A stretch of 64,000 nt of DNA from Plesiocystis pacifica SIR-1. GTDB lineage: Bacteria; Myxococcota_A; Polyangia; Nannocystales; Nannocystaceae. The stretch is from the NCBI RefSeq assembly GCF_000170895.1, contig NZ_ABCS01000029.1:33468-97467 (forward strand), in the 5' to 3' direction. Positions 39,703 to 47,693 of the stretch are shown one piece after another. Below the pieces are notes generated by a model, which did no database searches, was not told the DNA's origin, and was given only the letters and a program-made list of their open reading frames with translations. The position numbers and the translations under genes were made by a program. Every line of letters begins with the position of its first letter. The first letter of the stretch is position 1.

Positions 39703-40025
39703 AGCTCGAAGATCCCCAGACCATTCGCAAGCTGTGGATCGGCTTTTACGCCGTCCTCGGCCTGCTCGTGCTCCTCGACCCCAAGGCGCTCGAGGCCGTC
39801 CACGTGCTCGAGCCCGACCCCCACCACGAGCCCCACTTCGGCGTCGACGGGTGGTTCGAGTTCTACGTCGTCTACGGCTTCCTGACCTGCGTGGCCATGG
39901 TCGTGATCAGCAAGAAGGTCATCGGCGCCGTGCTGATGCGACCCGACACCTACTACGACAGCTCGCCCTTGGACCCGATCCGAGACGCCAAGCTGCGGCC
40001 CCTCGAGAAGGAGGGCGACCAGTGA
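39699..40025 (+). CDS. Small two-helix membrane protein in the Mrp operon, function unknown
   Basis: 108 aa. Two predicted helices (LWIGFYAVLGLLVLLDP; FEFYVVYGFLTCVAMVVISK) with a His-rich loop (EPDPHHEPHFGVDG) and a charged tail. It is tied to both neighbours by 4-bp overlaps, so it is very likely a subunit or assembly factor. It does not match MrpA-G that I can recognise. Confidence 0.72.
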   Translation: MKLEDPQTIRKLWIGFYAVLGLLVLLDPKALEAVHVLEPDPHHEPHFGVDGWFEFYVVYGFLTCVAMVVISKKVIGAVLMRPDTYYDSSPLDPIRDAKLRPLEKEGDQ

Positions 40026-41902
40026 ACCCGCTGCTCACCGTCCCGCCCGCGACCTACATGCTGATCGGCGCCCTGGTCATCGCGGCGTCGCCCAACAAGC
40101 TCTACAAGCCGATCTCGCTGCTCGCGCCGCTGATGACCCTGGCGTGCATCTGGCTGTTCCCCGAGGACCTGCGCCTGGGCTTCGAGTGGCTCGACTACCG
40201 GCTGATCGTCGCGCAGTTCAACCTGCCGACCAAGGCCTTCGCCACCATCTTCGCGACCATGGCCTTCGCCGGGGCGCTGTTCGCCTACAACCAGGACCGC
40301 AAGGTCGAGCTAGCTGGGGCGATGCTCTACGCCGGCAGCGCGGTCGGGGTGACCTTCGCCGGCGACCTGATCACCTTGTTCCTGTTTTGGGAGGTCATGG
40401 CCATCGGCTCGACCCTGGTGATCTGGTCGGCCTTCAACGAGCCCTGGGGCGACGCGGCCCGCAAGGCGGGTCAGCGCTACGTCAACGTCCACCTCGTGGG
40501 CGGCGCGATCATGATGGCCGGCATCGCCCTGCACGTCGTCGACACGGGCTCCATCGCCATCCCGCACATGCAGATCGGCGCGTCGATGACCGAGCCGGTG
40601 GCGATGATCGGCGCCGACGGCCAGCCCTGGGCCCTGCCCCAGCTCGACAGCCCCGCCGCCTGGCTGATCCTGATCGGCATCCTGATCAACGCTGGCGCCC
40701 CGCCCTTTGGCTCGTGGCTGCCCGACGCCTACCCCGAGGCCTCGGCCTCCGGCACGGTGTTCCTGTCGGCGTTCACCACCAAGACCTCGGTCTACGTGCT
40801 GATCATCTTGTTCGCGGGCTGCAACCTGCTGGTGTGGGTCGGCGCGCTGATGGCGGTCTACGGCATCGTCTACGCCATCCTCGAGAACGACATGCGGCGA
40901 ATCCTCGCCTACTCGATCGTCAACCAGGTCGGCTTCATGGTCTGCGCCGTGGGCGTGGGCTCGGCCCTGGCGATCAACGGCGCGACCGCCCACGCCTTCG
41001 CCCACATCATCTACAAGGCCCTGCTGCTGATGTCCGCCGGCTCCGTGCTCTACGTGACCGGCAAGCGCAAGTGCACCGACCTGGGCGGCCTCTACAAGGC
41101 CATGCCCGTGACCATGTGGTGCGGCATCATCGGCGCCCTGGCCATCTCGGCCGTGCCGCTGACCTCGGGCTTCACGACCAAGTCGATGATCACCGACGCC
41201 GCGGCGCACGTGAGCGACTGGGCCCCGATCGTCTACGGCAGCGACGGCGAGGGCGCGTGGGCGACCCTCGGCGGCCTCAACCCGAGCATCGCCTGGTTCG
41301 TGCTCGTGGCCGCCTCGGCCGGCGTGTTCCTCCACGCCGGCATCAAGTTCCCGTGGTTCGTGTTCTTCCAAAAGCCCGCCCCCGAGAAGGACGAGCGCGG
41401 CTTCAAGGACCCGCCGTGGAACATGCAGGCGGCGATGATCCTGTTCGCCCTCGCCTGCGTCGTGATCGGCCTGCCCCCCGGGCCCGGGCCGCTCTACGAC
41501 ATCCTGCCCTTCAACCCGGGCAACGCGGGCGTCGAGCACTATCACGCCTACAACTACGCGCACGTCATCAATCAGCTGCAGCTGCTGCTCTTCGCCGGGC
41601 TGGCCTTCTTCCTGCTGCTGAACATGCTCAAGCGGACCCTGACCATCACCCTCGACGCGGACTGGTTCTACCGCCGCGGGGCCCTACTGCTGTGGCGCTG
41701 GATCCTCTACCCGATCCTCCTGGCCATGGAGCCCTTCCACACCGGGCTGATCAGCGGGGTGCCCAAGGCCGCGGCCGAGAACTTCGGCGCCGGCACGGCG
41801 GCTGCGGGTGAGGAGCGCACCTACCGGCCCTGGGGCGTGGGTCGCACGGTCTTGCTGCTGACGATCATCTTGTTCGTCCTGCTGATCCTCAATCTGTTCT
41901 GA
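40022..41902 (+). CDS. Mrp-type antiporter subunit, NuoL/M/N-like, copy 3 (large)
   Basis: 626 aa from a GTG overlapping the previous stop; the frame is open upstream to 39734, but that part is out of phase with the 108-aa gene. About 16 helices. Motifs: LFLFWEVMAIGSTLVIWSAF with the conserved Glu, GAPPFGSWLPDAYPEASASG, and YSIVNQVGFMVCAVGVGSAL. A C-terminal extension with a hydrophobic end (TVLLLTIILFVLLILNLF) follows a soluble stretch. It might replace the NuoL-like part of MrpA. Last gene of the operon. Confidence 0.85.
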   Translation: MNPLLTVPPATYMLIGALVIAASPNKLYKPISLLAPLMTLACIWLFPEDLRLGFEWLDYRLIVAQFNLPTKAFATIFATMAFAGALFAYNQDRKVELAGAMLYAGSAVGVTFAGDLITLFLFWEVMAIGSTLVIWSAFNEPWGDAARKAGQRYVNVHLVGGAIMMAGIALHVVDTGSIAIPHMQIGASMTEPVAMIGADGQPWALPQLDSPAAWLILIGILINAGAPPFGSWLPDAYPEASASGTVFLSAFTTKTSVYVLIILFAGCNLLVWVGALMAVYGIVYAILENDMRRILAYSIVNQVGFMVCAVGVGSALAINGATAHAFAHIIYKALLLMSAGSVLYVTGKRKCTDLGGLYKAMPVTMWCGIIGALAISAVPLTSGFTTKSMITDAAAHVSDWAPIVYGSDGEGAWATLGGLNPSIAWFVLVAASAGVFLHAGIKFPWFVFFQKPAPEKDERGFKDPPWNMQAAMILFALACVVIGLPPGPGPLYDILPFNPGNAGVEHYHAYNYAHVINQLQLLLFAGLAFFLLLNMLKRTLTITLDADWFYRRGALLLWRWILYPILLAMEPFHTGLISGVPKAAAENFGAGTAAAGEERTYRPWGVGRTVLLLTIILFVLLILNLF

Positions 41903-41933
41903 GCCCTCCATGCTTGGGCCGCTGAGGCCCCGC

Positions 41934-41976
41934 GAGCCCCGCGATGTGATCCAGCTCCGATCACGCCGCGGGGCTC
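41934..41976 (+). terminator. Stem-loop after the Mrp operon
   Basis: Arms GAGCCCCGCGATGTGATC and GATCACGCCGCGGGGCTC (one bulge or mismatch) around a 7-nt loop, 32 bp after the last Mrp stop. No T-run follows, so it may work with Rho or protect the mRNA 3' end. Confidence 0.6.
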
Positions 41977-42051
41977 GGTCAAATTTGTCGTGGTCAGGCC
42001 AGATCGAGCCGCGATCGGGCCCGTTGCACCCAAGAGTCTGGAGGACCACAC

Positions 42052-42345
42052 ATGACCAAGACCTTGCTCCCCCTGTGCGCCGCCCTGCTCCTGCTCCCCA
42101 CCACGGCCTTCGCGGCCGCTCCCGAAGCCACCACCACCTCCTACGACAACGACGAGGGGGCCACGGTCATCGAGAACAACGAGGGAGGCCGCGAGTTCAT
42201 CTTCGGTGACGACGACGTCGTCGGCGAGAACCTCAACCCCAACGGCGTGCACATCGCCAGCCGGCGGGGCGTGGCCCACGAAAGCTTCATCACCATCCGA
42301 CCCCAGTTCGTGCCTGAGCTCATCACCCTGTCCATGGACATCTGA
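42052..42345 (+). CDS. Small exported protein, function unknown
   Basis: 97 aa with a clear signal peptide (LLPLCAALLLLPTTAFAAAP). The mature part is short and acidic (SYDNDEGATVIENNEGGREF; FGDDDVVGENLNPNGV), with a C-terminal stretch FITIRPQFVPELITLSMDI. No cysteine in the mature chain. It has a good ribosome site (GGAGGACC) and its own strong terminator, so it is a single-gene unit. No family recognised. Confidence 0.72.
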   Translation: MTKTLLPLCAALLLLPTTAFAAAPEATTTSYDNDEGATVIENNEGGREFIFGDDDVVGENLNPNGVHIASRRGVAHESFITIRPQFVPELITLSMDI

Positions 42346-42376
42346 GGCACATCCTTCGTCGAGGCGACTGGCAGCG

Positions 42377-42426
42377 GCCGCCCGGAATCTCCACACGCCA
42401 TGGTGGAGGTGCCGGGCGGCTTTTTT
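42377..42426 (+). terminator. Rho-independent terminator of the small exported protein gene
   Basis: Arms GCCGCCCGG (42377-42385) and CCGGGCGGC (42412-42420) with inner pairing CCAC/GTGG are followed by TTTTTT. It lies between two convergent genes. Confidence 0.85.
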
Positions 42427-42430
42427 GCGT

Positions 42431-42985
42431 TCACTCGCCCTCGGCCCACGGAGGCTTGCCGTGGGTGTCGTCCCAGGCCGCCGTCAACGCCTCGCCGAAG
42501 GGCTCCGAGTCGAAGCACATCGCCCGGCCCTTCCAGTCCGGGTTCGCCTCGGCGTAGCGCCCCTCGACCTCCGCGATGTTCTGGCCGTACTTGCCGTACT
42601 GGTACAGCGTCTCCCCCTCGCCGATCTCGAACTCCACCCAGACCTGGTCGATGGTCTTCGTCATCGCGCGCAGCATGTCCTCGACGTACTGCTCCTTGGT
42701 CACCGTCTCGGGCAGGGTGCAGGAGTCCTGGTCCATGAACTCCACGTGGGCGAGCACGGCCGCGGCCGTCCCCGGGCGGGTCAGCCACGGCTCGATGGTG
42801 TCCTGGCTCGGCTCGACGTAGGCGGGCAGCTCCCCGGGCGGGGGGCCCTTGGCCGCGTCCGGCTCGACTGCTTCGGGCTTGACCGGCTCGGGCTTCGCCT
42901 CGGCTTGCTTGGCATCTTCGGCCCCGGAGTCGCAAGCGAGAGAGCCGAGCAGGAGAGCGCTGACAACGACACGAGAGCCACGCAC
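42431..42985 (-). CDS. Predicted lipoprotein, function unknown
   Basis: 184 aa. Lipoprotein signal VVVSALLLGSLAC, then a Glu/Lys/Pro linker (about 22-50) and a globular domain with two cysteines (DQDSCTLPETV; RAMCFDSEPF). Helical parts (TKEQYVEDMLRAMTKTIDQV) and a beta part (WVEFEIGEGETLYQYGKYG). It lies 55 bp downstream of the tandem-kinase gene and may be co-transcribed. Family not recognised. Confidence 0.7.
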   Translation of the reverse strand: MRGSRVVVSALLLGSLACDSGAEDAKQAEAKPEPVKPEAVEPDAAKGPPPGELPAYVEPSQDTIEPWLTRPGTAAAVLAHVEFMDQDSCTLPETVTKEQYVEDMLRAMTKTIDQVWVEFEIGEGETLYQYGKYGQNIAEVEGRYAEANPDWKGRAMCFDSEPFGEALTAAWDDTHGKPPWAEGE

Positions 42986-43040
42986 GCGCTCAAATTACAC
43001 TCTGCGACACCCCGGCCGGTAGCGCGCTGTCCCCGAGGCG

Positions 43041-46000
43041 CTAATCCTCGTTCTTGAGCTTGCTGCGCGCGCGCCAGTAGCCCTTCTTGGCGTCCTTGCT
43101 CGACGGCCGAATGCGCATCGCCTGGCGGTAGGCCGGCGCGGCCTCTTCCCAGCGCTCGAGCCCGGCGAGGGCGTCGGCGCGGTACTTGAGGGCGGCGAAC
43201 ATCTTGGGCTCGTAGACCAGCAGCTCGTCGGCGGTGGCGAGCATGGCCTCGTAGTCCTTGGACCTGCGCTGGTCTCGGGCCAGGGCGCGCAGCGCCTCGA
43301 GGAAGTTCTCCCGGGAGCTCTCGTGGTCGGGCCAGATCGCCAGCAGGTCGCGGTAGTCCGAGACGGCCGTCTCCCACTCCTTGGCCTTCGCGGCCTTGCG
43401 CGCCTGCGGGCCGAGGATCTTCTCCGCCCCCCGGCGCAGGCGACCGATGGCCTCGTTGCCCGGCTCGGCGATGACGAGGTTGGCGAGCTCGATGGCCAGG
43501 CTGCCCTCGGCGGGCTCGCGCCAGTGCTCTTCTTCCAGAGCCTGCTCCGCCCGGGAGACGATGGCCTCGGGCGAGTTGTCGACGGGCGCCCGCGCAGAGC
43601 CCGTGTCTCCACCAGCGGTCTCGCCCTCGTCGTCATCCTCGGCCGGGGGCTCCGGCTCCGCGCCGCTGTCGACCTCGGCCGGGGCCGGGCCGTCGCCCTC
43701 TCCGGGCACCGCGTCCTCGCCGGCTGTGGTCTCGACGCCGTCCTCGCCGCGCGCCTCGTCTCCGAGGCCCGGGATGAGCTCCGGCCGGATCAGCACGACG
43801 AGCAGCAAGACCACGACCGCGCCGATGCCCACCCACATCGCGGGCTTGAGCCAGCCCGCCTTGGGCTCGACCGCGGACTCGGCCGCGAGCGAGCGCGCCG
43901 CGGCCTGGTCGTGGACGGTGATGATCGACTCGCGCGAGGACGCCGGCCCGCCCGTCGCGGAGCCGGGGTGGTTGTCCGAGGAGCGCGAGAGCATCTCGGA
44001 CAGCGAATTCGAATTCTCGCTCGACTCGAAGCGCAGGCTGTCCGCGCTCCCGCTCACCTCGCTGCCCTCGCCCTCGAGGTTCAAGCCCATGACCGCGGCC
44101 ACGGCCGAGGCCCGCCCTTCGAGGGCCCGGGTCAGCTCGTACTCGACGGCGGTCATCGACTCGGGGCGCTCGTCGAGGTCCCGGGACAAGCAGCGCGCGA
44201 CGACCTCGGCGAGGGTCGCGGGGACGTCGGGGCGCATCTCGTTGACCGCCGGCGCCGGCCCTGCGCCCTTGCGCATGAGCACGTCGATGGCGTTGCGCCC
44301 GACGAAGGGCAAGGTGCCCGTGAGCATCTCGAACAAGATGGTGCCGAGGGCGTAGATGTCGGACTTGACGTTGGCCGGCACGCCCGCGGCCTGCTCCGGC
44401 GCCATGTAGTCCGGCGAGCCCATGACCATGCCCGGGGTGGTCTGCGAGGTGCTCGAGCCGTCGACCTGCTTGCAGATGCCGAAGTCGAGCACCTTGACGA
44501 AGTCCGGGTCGCCGCCCTTGACCGAGAGCACCACGTTCTCGGACTTGAGGTCGCGGTGGATGATGCCGGCCTCGTGGGCCGCGCTCAGGGCCCGGCAGAT
44601 CTGCCGGGCGATGTGCACGGTCCGGCGGATCGCCATGGGCCCGGTCTGACGAATGACCCGGCCCAGGTCCGTGCCGTCGAGGAGCTCCATGACGAAGAAC
44701 ACGTCGCCGCTGGCCTCGACGGTGCCGATGTCGATGACGTCGATGATGTTCGGGTGGCCGGTCTGCGTCGCCGCCCGGGCCTCTCGCTTGAAGCGCTCGA
44801 TGAGCTCGGGGTCGCGGCTGAAGATCTCGTGCAAGACCTTGAGGGCGTAGGTCTTGCCGAGATCCTGGTGGGTGACGGCGTAGACCGCCCCCATGCCGCC
44901 GACGCCCAGGAGGCGATCGATGCGGTAGCGATCGTTGACGACCTGGCCGACGCGCTCGCGCGCCGCGGCGGCGAGCTCCTTGGCCGAGGGCCCGCCGTTC
45001 CACGCCCGCCCGCTGTCGGTCCGCCCGCGGCCGTCGATCTCGTCTTCGAGCTCGAGCTTGCCCGAGGGATGGGCCCGCTCACCGATCTGCCCTGCGGCCG
45101 CCGCCAGGGCGTCGGAGCGCTCCCGGGCGACCCGAGCCGCCGCCGCGTCGAGCTCGATGGCGTCGCTGATGCTCATGGACTCCGAGGGGCTCAGCTGGGC
45201 CTGGGCGCGGATCGGCGAGAAGTCCTCGCGGGTGTAGCTTGCGTAGTCCTGGGCCTCGAGCTTGAACTCGCGGGCGAAGATGTCGCGCATGAACGCCGCG
45301 ACGCTGTCGACGTCGCTGCTCGAGTAGCGGAGGTTGAGCACCTCCGAGAGCGCGCGCTTGAACTCGCCCGCGGTCTGGAAGCGCTCCTCTCGCTCGACGG
45401 CGAGGGCCTGGAGCACGACCCCGTCGAGGCCGTCGGGGATCCCGGGGACGAGCTCCGAGGGCGCGCGGATCTTGGGGTTGCGGAGCTCTCGCAGCGCGGC
45501 CGCTCCGACCGCGGCGTGGCGCTCGGCGGGGAACAGCTGGCGGCCGGTCAGCATCTCCCACAGCACGATGCCCGTGGCGTAGATGTCCGTGCGGCGGTCG
45601 GCCGGCAGGCCCCGAGCCTGCTCCGGAGACAGGTAGCTGTAGCGCCCGAACACCACGCCCGGGTTGGTCAGCTCGCGCTTGATCGCGTGGCTCGCCAGGC
45701 CGAAGTCGGTGATCTTGGTCTGCCCGTGGTAGCTGACCATGATGTTCGGCGGCGAGATGTCGCGGTGGACCAGGTCCAGACTCATCGCGTCGTGAACGTA
45801 GTCCAGGCCGCGGCATAGATCGCGGATGACGTAGATCGCGAAGTCGACGGGGATGCGTCGGCGGAGCTGGGCGCAGCGGTTCCACACCGCGCGCAGGTCC
45901 TTGCCCTCGACGAGCTCCATCGCGAGGTAGTGCTCCTCGCGGACACGGCCGGCGTCGAAGACCTGGACGAGGTTGGCGTGGTTGAGGCGAACGACGACCT

Positions 46001-46229
46001 TGGCCTCGTCGAGGAAGCGGCGGCGAACGCCGTCGTCCTCGAGCTCGGTCAGCACCTTCTTGACCACGCACAATTTCTCGAAGCCGCCGGTCTCGCCGGC
46101 GGCCGCGAGGAAGAGCTCGCCCATGCCACCGCGAGCCATCGGTCGCAGCAGCACATACTTCCCGAATACCTGTGGAAACGCGCCGGCACTTCCGGCTTGC
46201 GCATCCCGAGGCTCGGCGGAGGAGGCCAC
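43041..46229 (-). CDS. Receptor-like protein with two tandem Ser/Thr kinase domains, one membrane segment and TPR-like end
   Basis: 1062 aa from a GTG at 46229; the frame is open to 46427 through repeat DNA. Kinase 1 (about 25-290): RGGMGELFLA, CVVKKVL, LVHRDISPPNIMV, ITDFGLA. Kinase 2 (about 435-700): GVGGMGAVYAV, YALKVLHE, IIHRDLKSENVVL, VLDFGICK and APE-like PDYMAPEQAA. Both carry the catalytic Lys, HRD and DFG. Near residue 800 is a single helix (WVGIGAVVVLLLVVLIRPEL), then a Glu/Asp/Pro/Ala linker and TPR-like repeats (LALARDQRRSKDYEAMLATA; WEEAAPAYRQAMRIRPSS). Myxobacteria use many such kinases in development and motility. Two active kinases in one chain is rarer and suggests a built-in phosphorelay. 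Confidence 0.88.
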   Translation of the reverse strand: MASSAEPRDAQAGSAGAFPQVFGKYVLLRPMARGGMGELFLAAAGETGGFEKLCVVKKVLTELEDDGVRRRFLDEAKVVVRLNHANLVQVFDAGRVREEHYLAMELVEGKDLRAVWNRCAQLRRRIPVDFAIYVIRDLCRGLDYVHDAMSLDLVHRDISPPNIMVSYHGQTKITDFGLASHAIKRELTNPGVVFGRYSYLSPEQARGLPADRRTDIYATGIVLWEMLTGRQLFPAERHAAVGAAALRELRNPKIRAPSELVPGIPDGLDGVVLQALAVEREERFQTAGEFKRALSEVLNLRYSSSDVDSVAAFMRDIFAREFKLEAQDYASYTREDFSPIRAQAQLSPSESMSISDAIELDAAAARVARERSDALAAAAGQIGERAHPSGKLELEDEIDGRGRTDSGRAWNGGPSAKELAAAARERVGQVVNDRYRIDRLLGVGGMGAVYAVTHQDLGKTYALKVLHEIFSRDPELIERFKREARAATQTGHPNIIDVIDIGTVEASGDVFFVMELLDGTDLGRVIRQTGPMAIRRTVHIARQICRALSAAHEAGIIHRDLKSENVVLSVKGGDPDFVKVLDFGICKQVDGSSTSQTTPGMVMGSPDYMAPEQAAGVPANVKSDIYALGTILFEMLTGTLPFVGRNAIDVLMRKGAGPAPAVNEMRPDVPATLAEVVARCLSRDLDERPESMTAVEYELTRALEGRASAVAAVMGLNLEGEGSEVSGSADSLRFESSENSNSLSEMLSRSSDNHPGSATGGPASSRESIITVHDQAAARSLAAESAVEPKAGWLKPAMWVGIGAVVVLLLVVLIRPELIPGLGDEARGEDGVETTAGEDAVPGEGDGPAPAEVDSGAEPEPPAEDDDEGETAGGDTGSARAPVDNSPEAIVSRAEQALEEEHWREPAEGSLAIELANLVIAEPGNEAIGRLRRGAEKILGPQARKAAKAKEWETAVSDYRDLLAIWPDHESSRENFLEALRALARDQRRSKDYEAMLATADELLVYEPKMFAALKYRADALAGLERWEEAAPAYRQAMRIRPSSKDAKKGYWRARSKLKNED

Positions 46230-46388
46230 GGAGGCATGGTACCAACGCTCAGGCCGCGCGCCGTGCAGTCTTTGTGCCGGCCCCACAGACCAGTCAACGT
46301 GAGCGATTTCGGGATCGAGGCCGATCTCCGTCCGCAAGATCCGCGCTCGGGCCTGGCGCCCTGCCCCAATCCGGCTCTTCTCGGTAGG

Positions 46389-46433
46389 GTCGTGGACGAC
46401 GCCACGCCCTCCCTGCCCCACGTCCACGACTCA
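46389..46433 (-). repeat. Modular 3'-end repeat, locus 5 (single A core)
   Basis: One A core with intact stem GTCGTGGACG/CGTCCACGAC and G-rich loop. Read on the minus strand it begins TGAGTCGTGG, and that TGA (46433-46431) is the stop codon of the upstream surface-protein gene. No B module and no extra hairpin. Confidence 0.8.
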
Positions 46434-47693
46434 GCGGCAGCGCCACTCGAGGTCAGCCTTGACCGCTCCAGAGCCCTCTGGATCCGATAGGTCCAACTCG
46501 ACGGCGCCCCCGCCCTGCCCCTCCTGCCCGCTCAAGCGCAGCGTGTAGGTCTCGGGCACCACCCCCAGGCCCACCACGCGACCCCGCGCGTCGCTGCGCG
46601 CCCCTGCGAAGGGTCCCCCGTCGATGCGCACGCCGACGCAGGGCGAGCCTTCGGGGTCGAGGATCTCCAGCTCCACGCGCTCGATGGACGCGACCCGCTC
46701 GGAGCTCAACACCAGCTCCTCGCCGCCGCGGCCGCGGGCCGTCGCCAGCTCGATGCCGTCACGAACGGCGCGAAGCTCGTAGAGCCCCTCCCCCAGGGAA
46801 GACATGGAGAATGAGCCATCTTCCTCGACCCGAGCGGCGTGAGTCTCGAGGGCGCGATCGACCCCCAGCGCCAGGACTCGGGTGCGGGCCGCGAAGGCGC
46901 GTCCGTCCGCGTCGACGACCCGGCCACGCAGGGGATCCGCCGGCGGCCCGAGGACGATCTCTCGCGCCTCGCCGCCGAGCTCGGAAGGCCGAAGCTCCTG
47001 GCTGAAGGGGGCGTGGCCTGGGCTCTGGACCAAAAGGTGCATCACGCCCTCGGGATCGCGCTCGGGGCAGGTCGCCATGCAGCGATCGCAGGGGCTCGGC
47101 GCCGCCACGGCGAGGGAGAAGTGACCGTCGGCGTCGGTCCCCGCGCGGAGCAGCCCATCGCCGGGCTCGACGCGGACCAAGGCCTGCGCCGCCGCGATGG
47201 GCACGCCGTGTTCGTCGAGCACCCGCGCGTCCAGCCGAGGCGCCCAGGCTCCGCGCCACTGCCCCGTCCAACCGCCGGCCTCGACCTCCCACGCCTGCGG
47301 CTGGGCGACGCGGGGATGGAGCAGGCGCAAGCACGCGCTGGCCGAGCACTCGGGCCCGAGGAAGCGGCCGTCCTCGTCGAGAGAGACGCGGCTCGTCTCG
47401 CCGTCGACGCAGACGATGTCGAGGGCGCCAGTGCCCAGGGGAGCCCCGTCGCCATCGAGCACCTGGCCTGCGATCGCCCGGGGCGACTCCGCGTCGGGAG
47501 CAGCTCGCCCCGCCCCCTTCGACGGGCTCGCGGGGCGCTGCCCCGAGACCGAGCCCCTTTGGCCTGGAACGCTGTCCATGGCTTCGACTCGCCGCTCCTC
47601 GGGGCGAAGCGCGAGCCCGATCAACACCCCCGCGAGGGCCAGCGCCCCGACGAACCAGGGCAGCCAACTCGGGCGCCCCTGCCCTCGGCTCAC
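46431..47693 (-). CDS. Membrane-anchored protein with carboxypeptidase-regulatory-like beta domains
   Basis: 420 aa. One N-terminal helix (LPWFVGALALAGVLIGLAL) would anchor it with the rest outside. Four or more repeats of ~80 residues have the pattern AGQVLDGDGAPLG, RVLDEHGVPIAAAQALV, GRVVDADGRAFAAR and ILDPEGSPCVGVRI, each with a D-G-F/S turn (DADGHFSLAV; EEDGSFSMSSL), which is the CarboxypepD_reg / Cna-B-like fold. It probably forms a rod. A CDRCMATC motif may bind metal or form disulfides. Its ATG overlaps the phosphohexomutase stop by 4 bp. The TGA is provided by a copy of the repeat family. Confidence 0.75.
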   Translation of the reverse strand: MSRGQGRPSWLPWFVGALALAGVLIGLALRPEERRVEAMDSVPGQRGSVSGQRPASPSKGAGRAAPDAESPRAIAGQVLDGDGAPLGTGALDIVCVDGETSRVSLDEDGRFLGPECSASACLRLLHPRVAQPQAWEVEAGGWTGQWRGAWAPRLDARVLDEHGVPIAAAQALVRVEPGDGLLRAGTDADGHFSLAVAAPSPCDRCMATCPERDPEGVMHLLVQSPGHAPFSQELRPSELGGEAREIVLGPPADPLRGRVVDADGRAFAARTRVLALGVDRALETHAARVEEDGSFSMSSLGEGLYELRAVRDGIELATARGRGGEELVLSSERVASIERVELEILDPEGSPCVGVRIDGGPFAGARSDARGRVVGLGVVPETYTLRLSGQEGQGGGAVELDLSDPEGSGAVKADLEWRCR

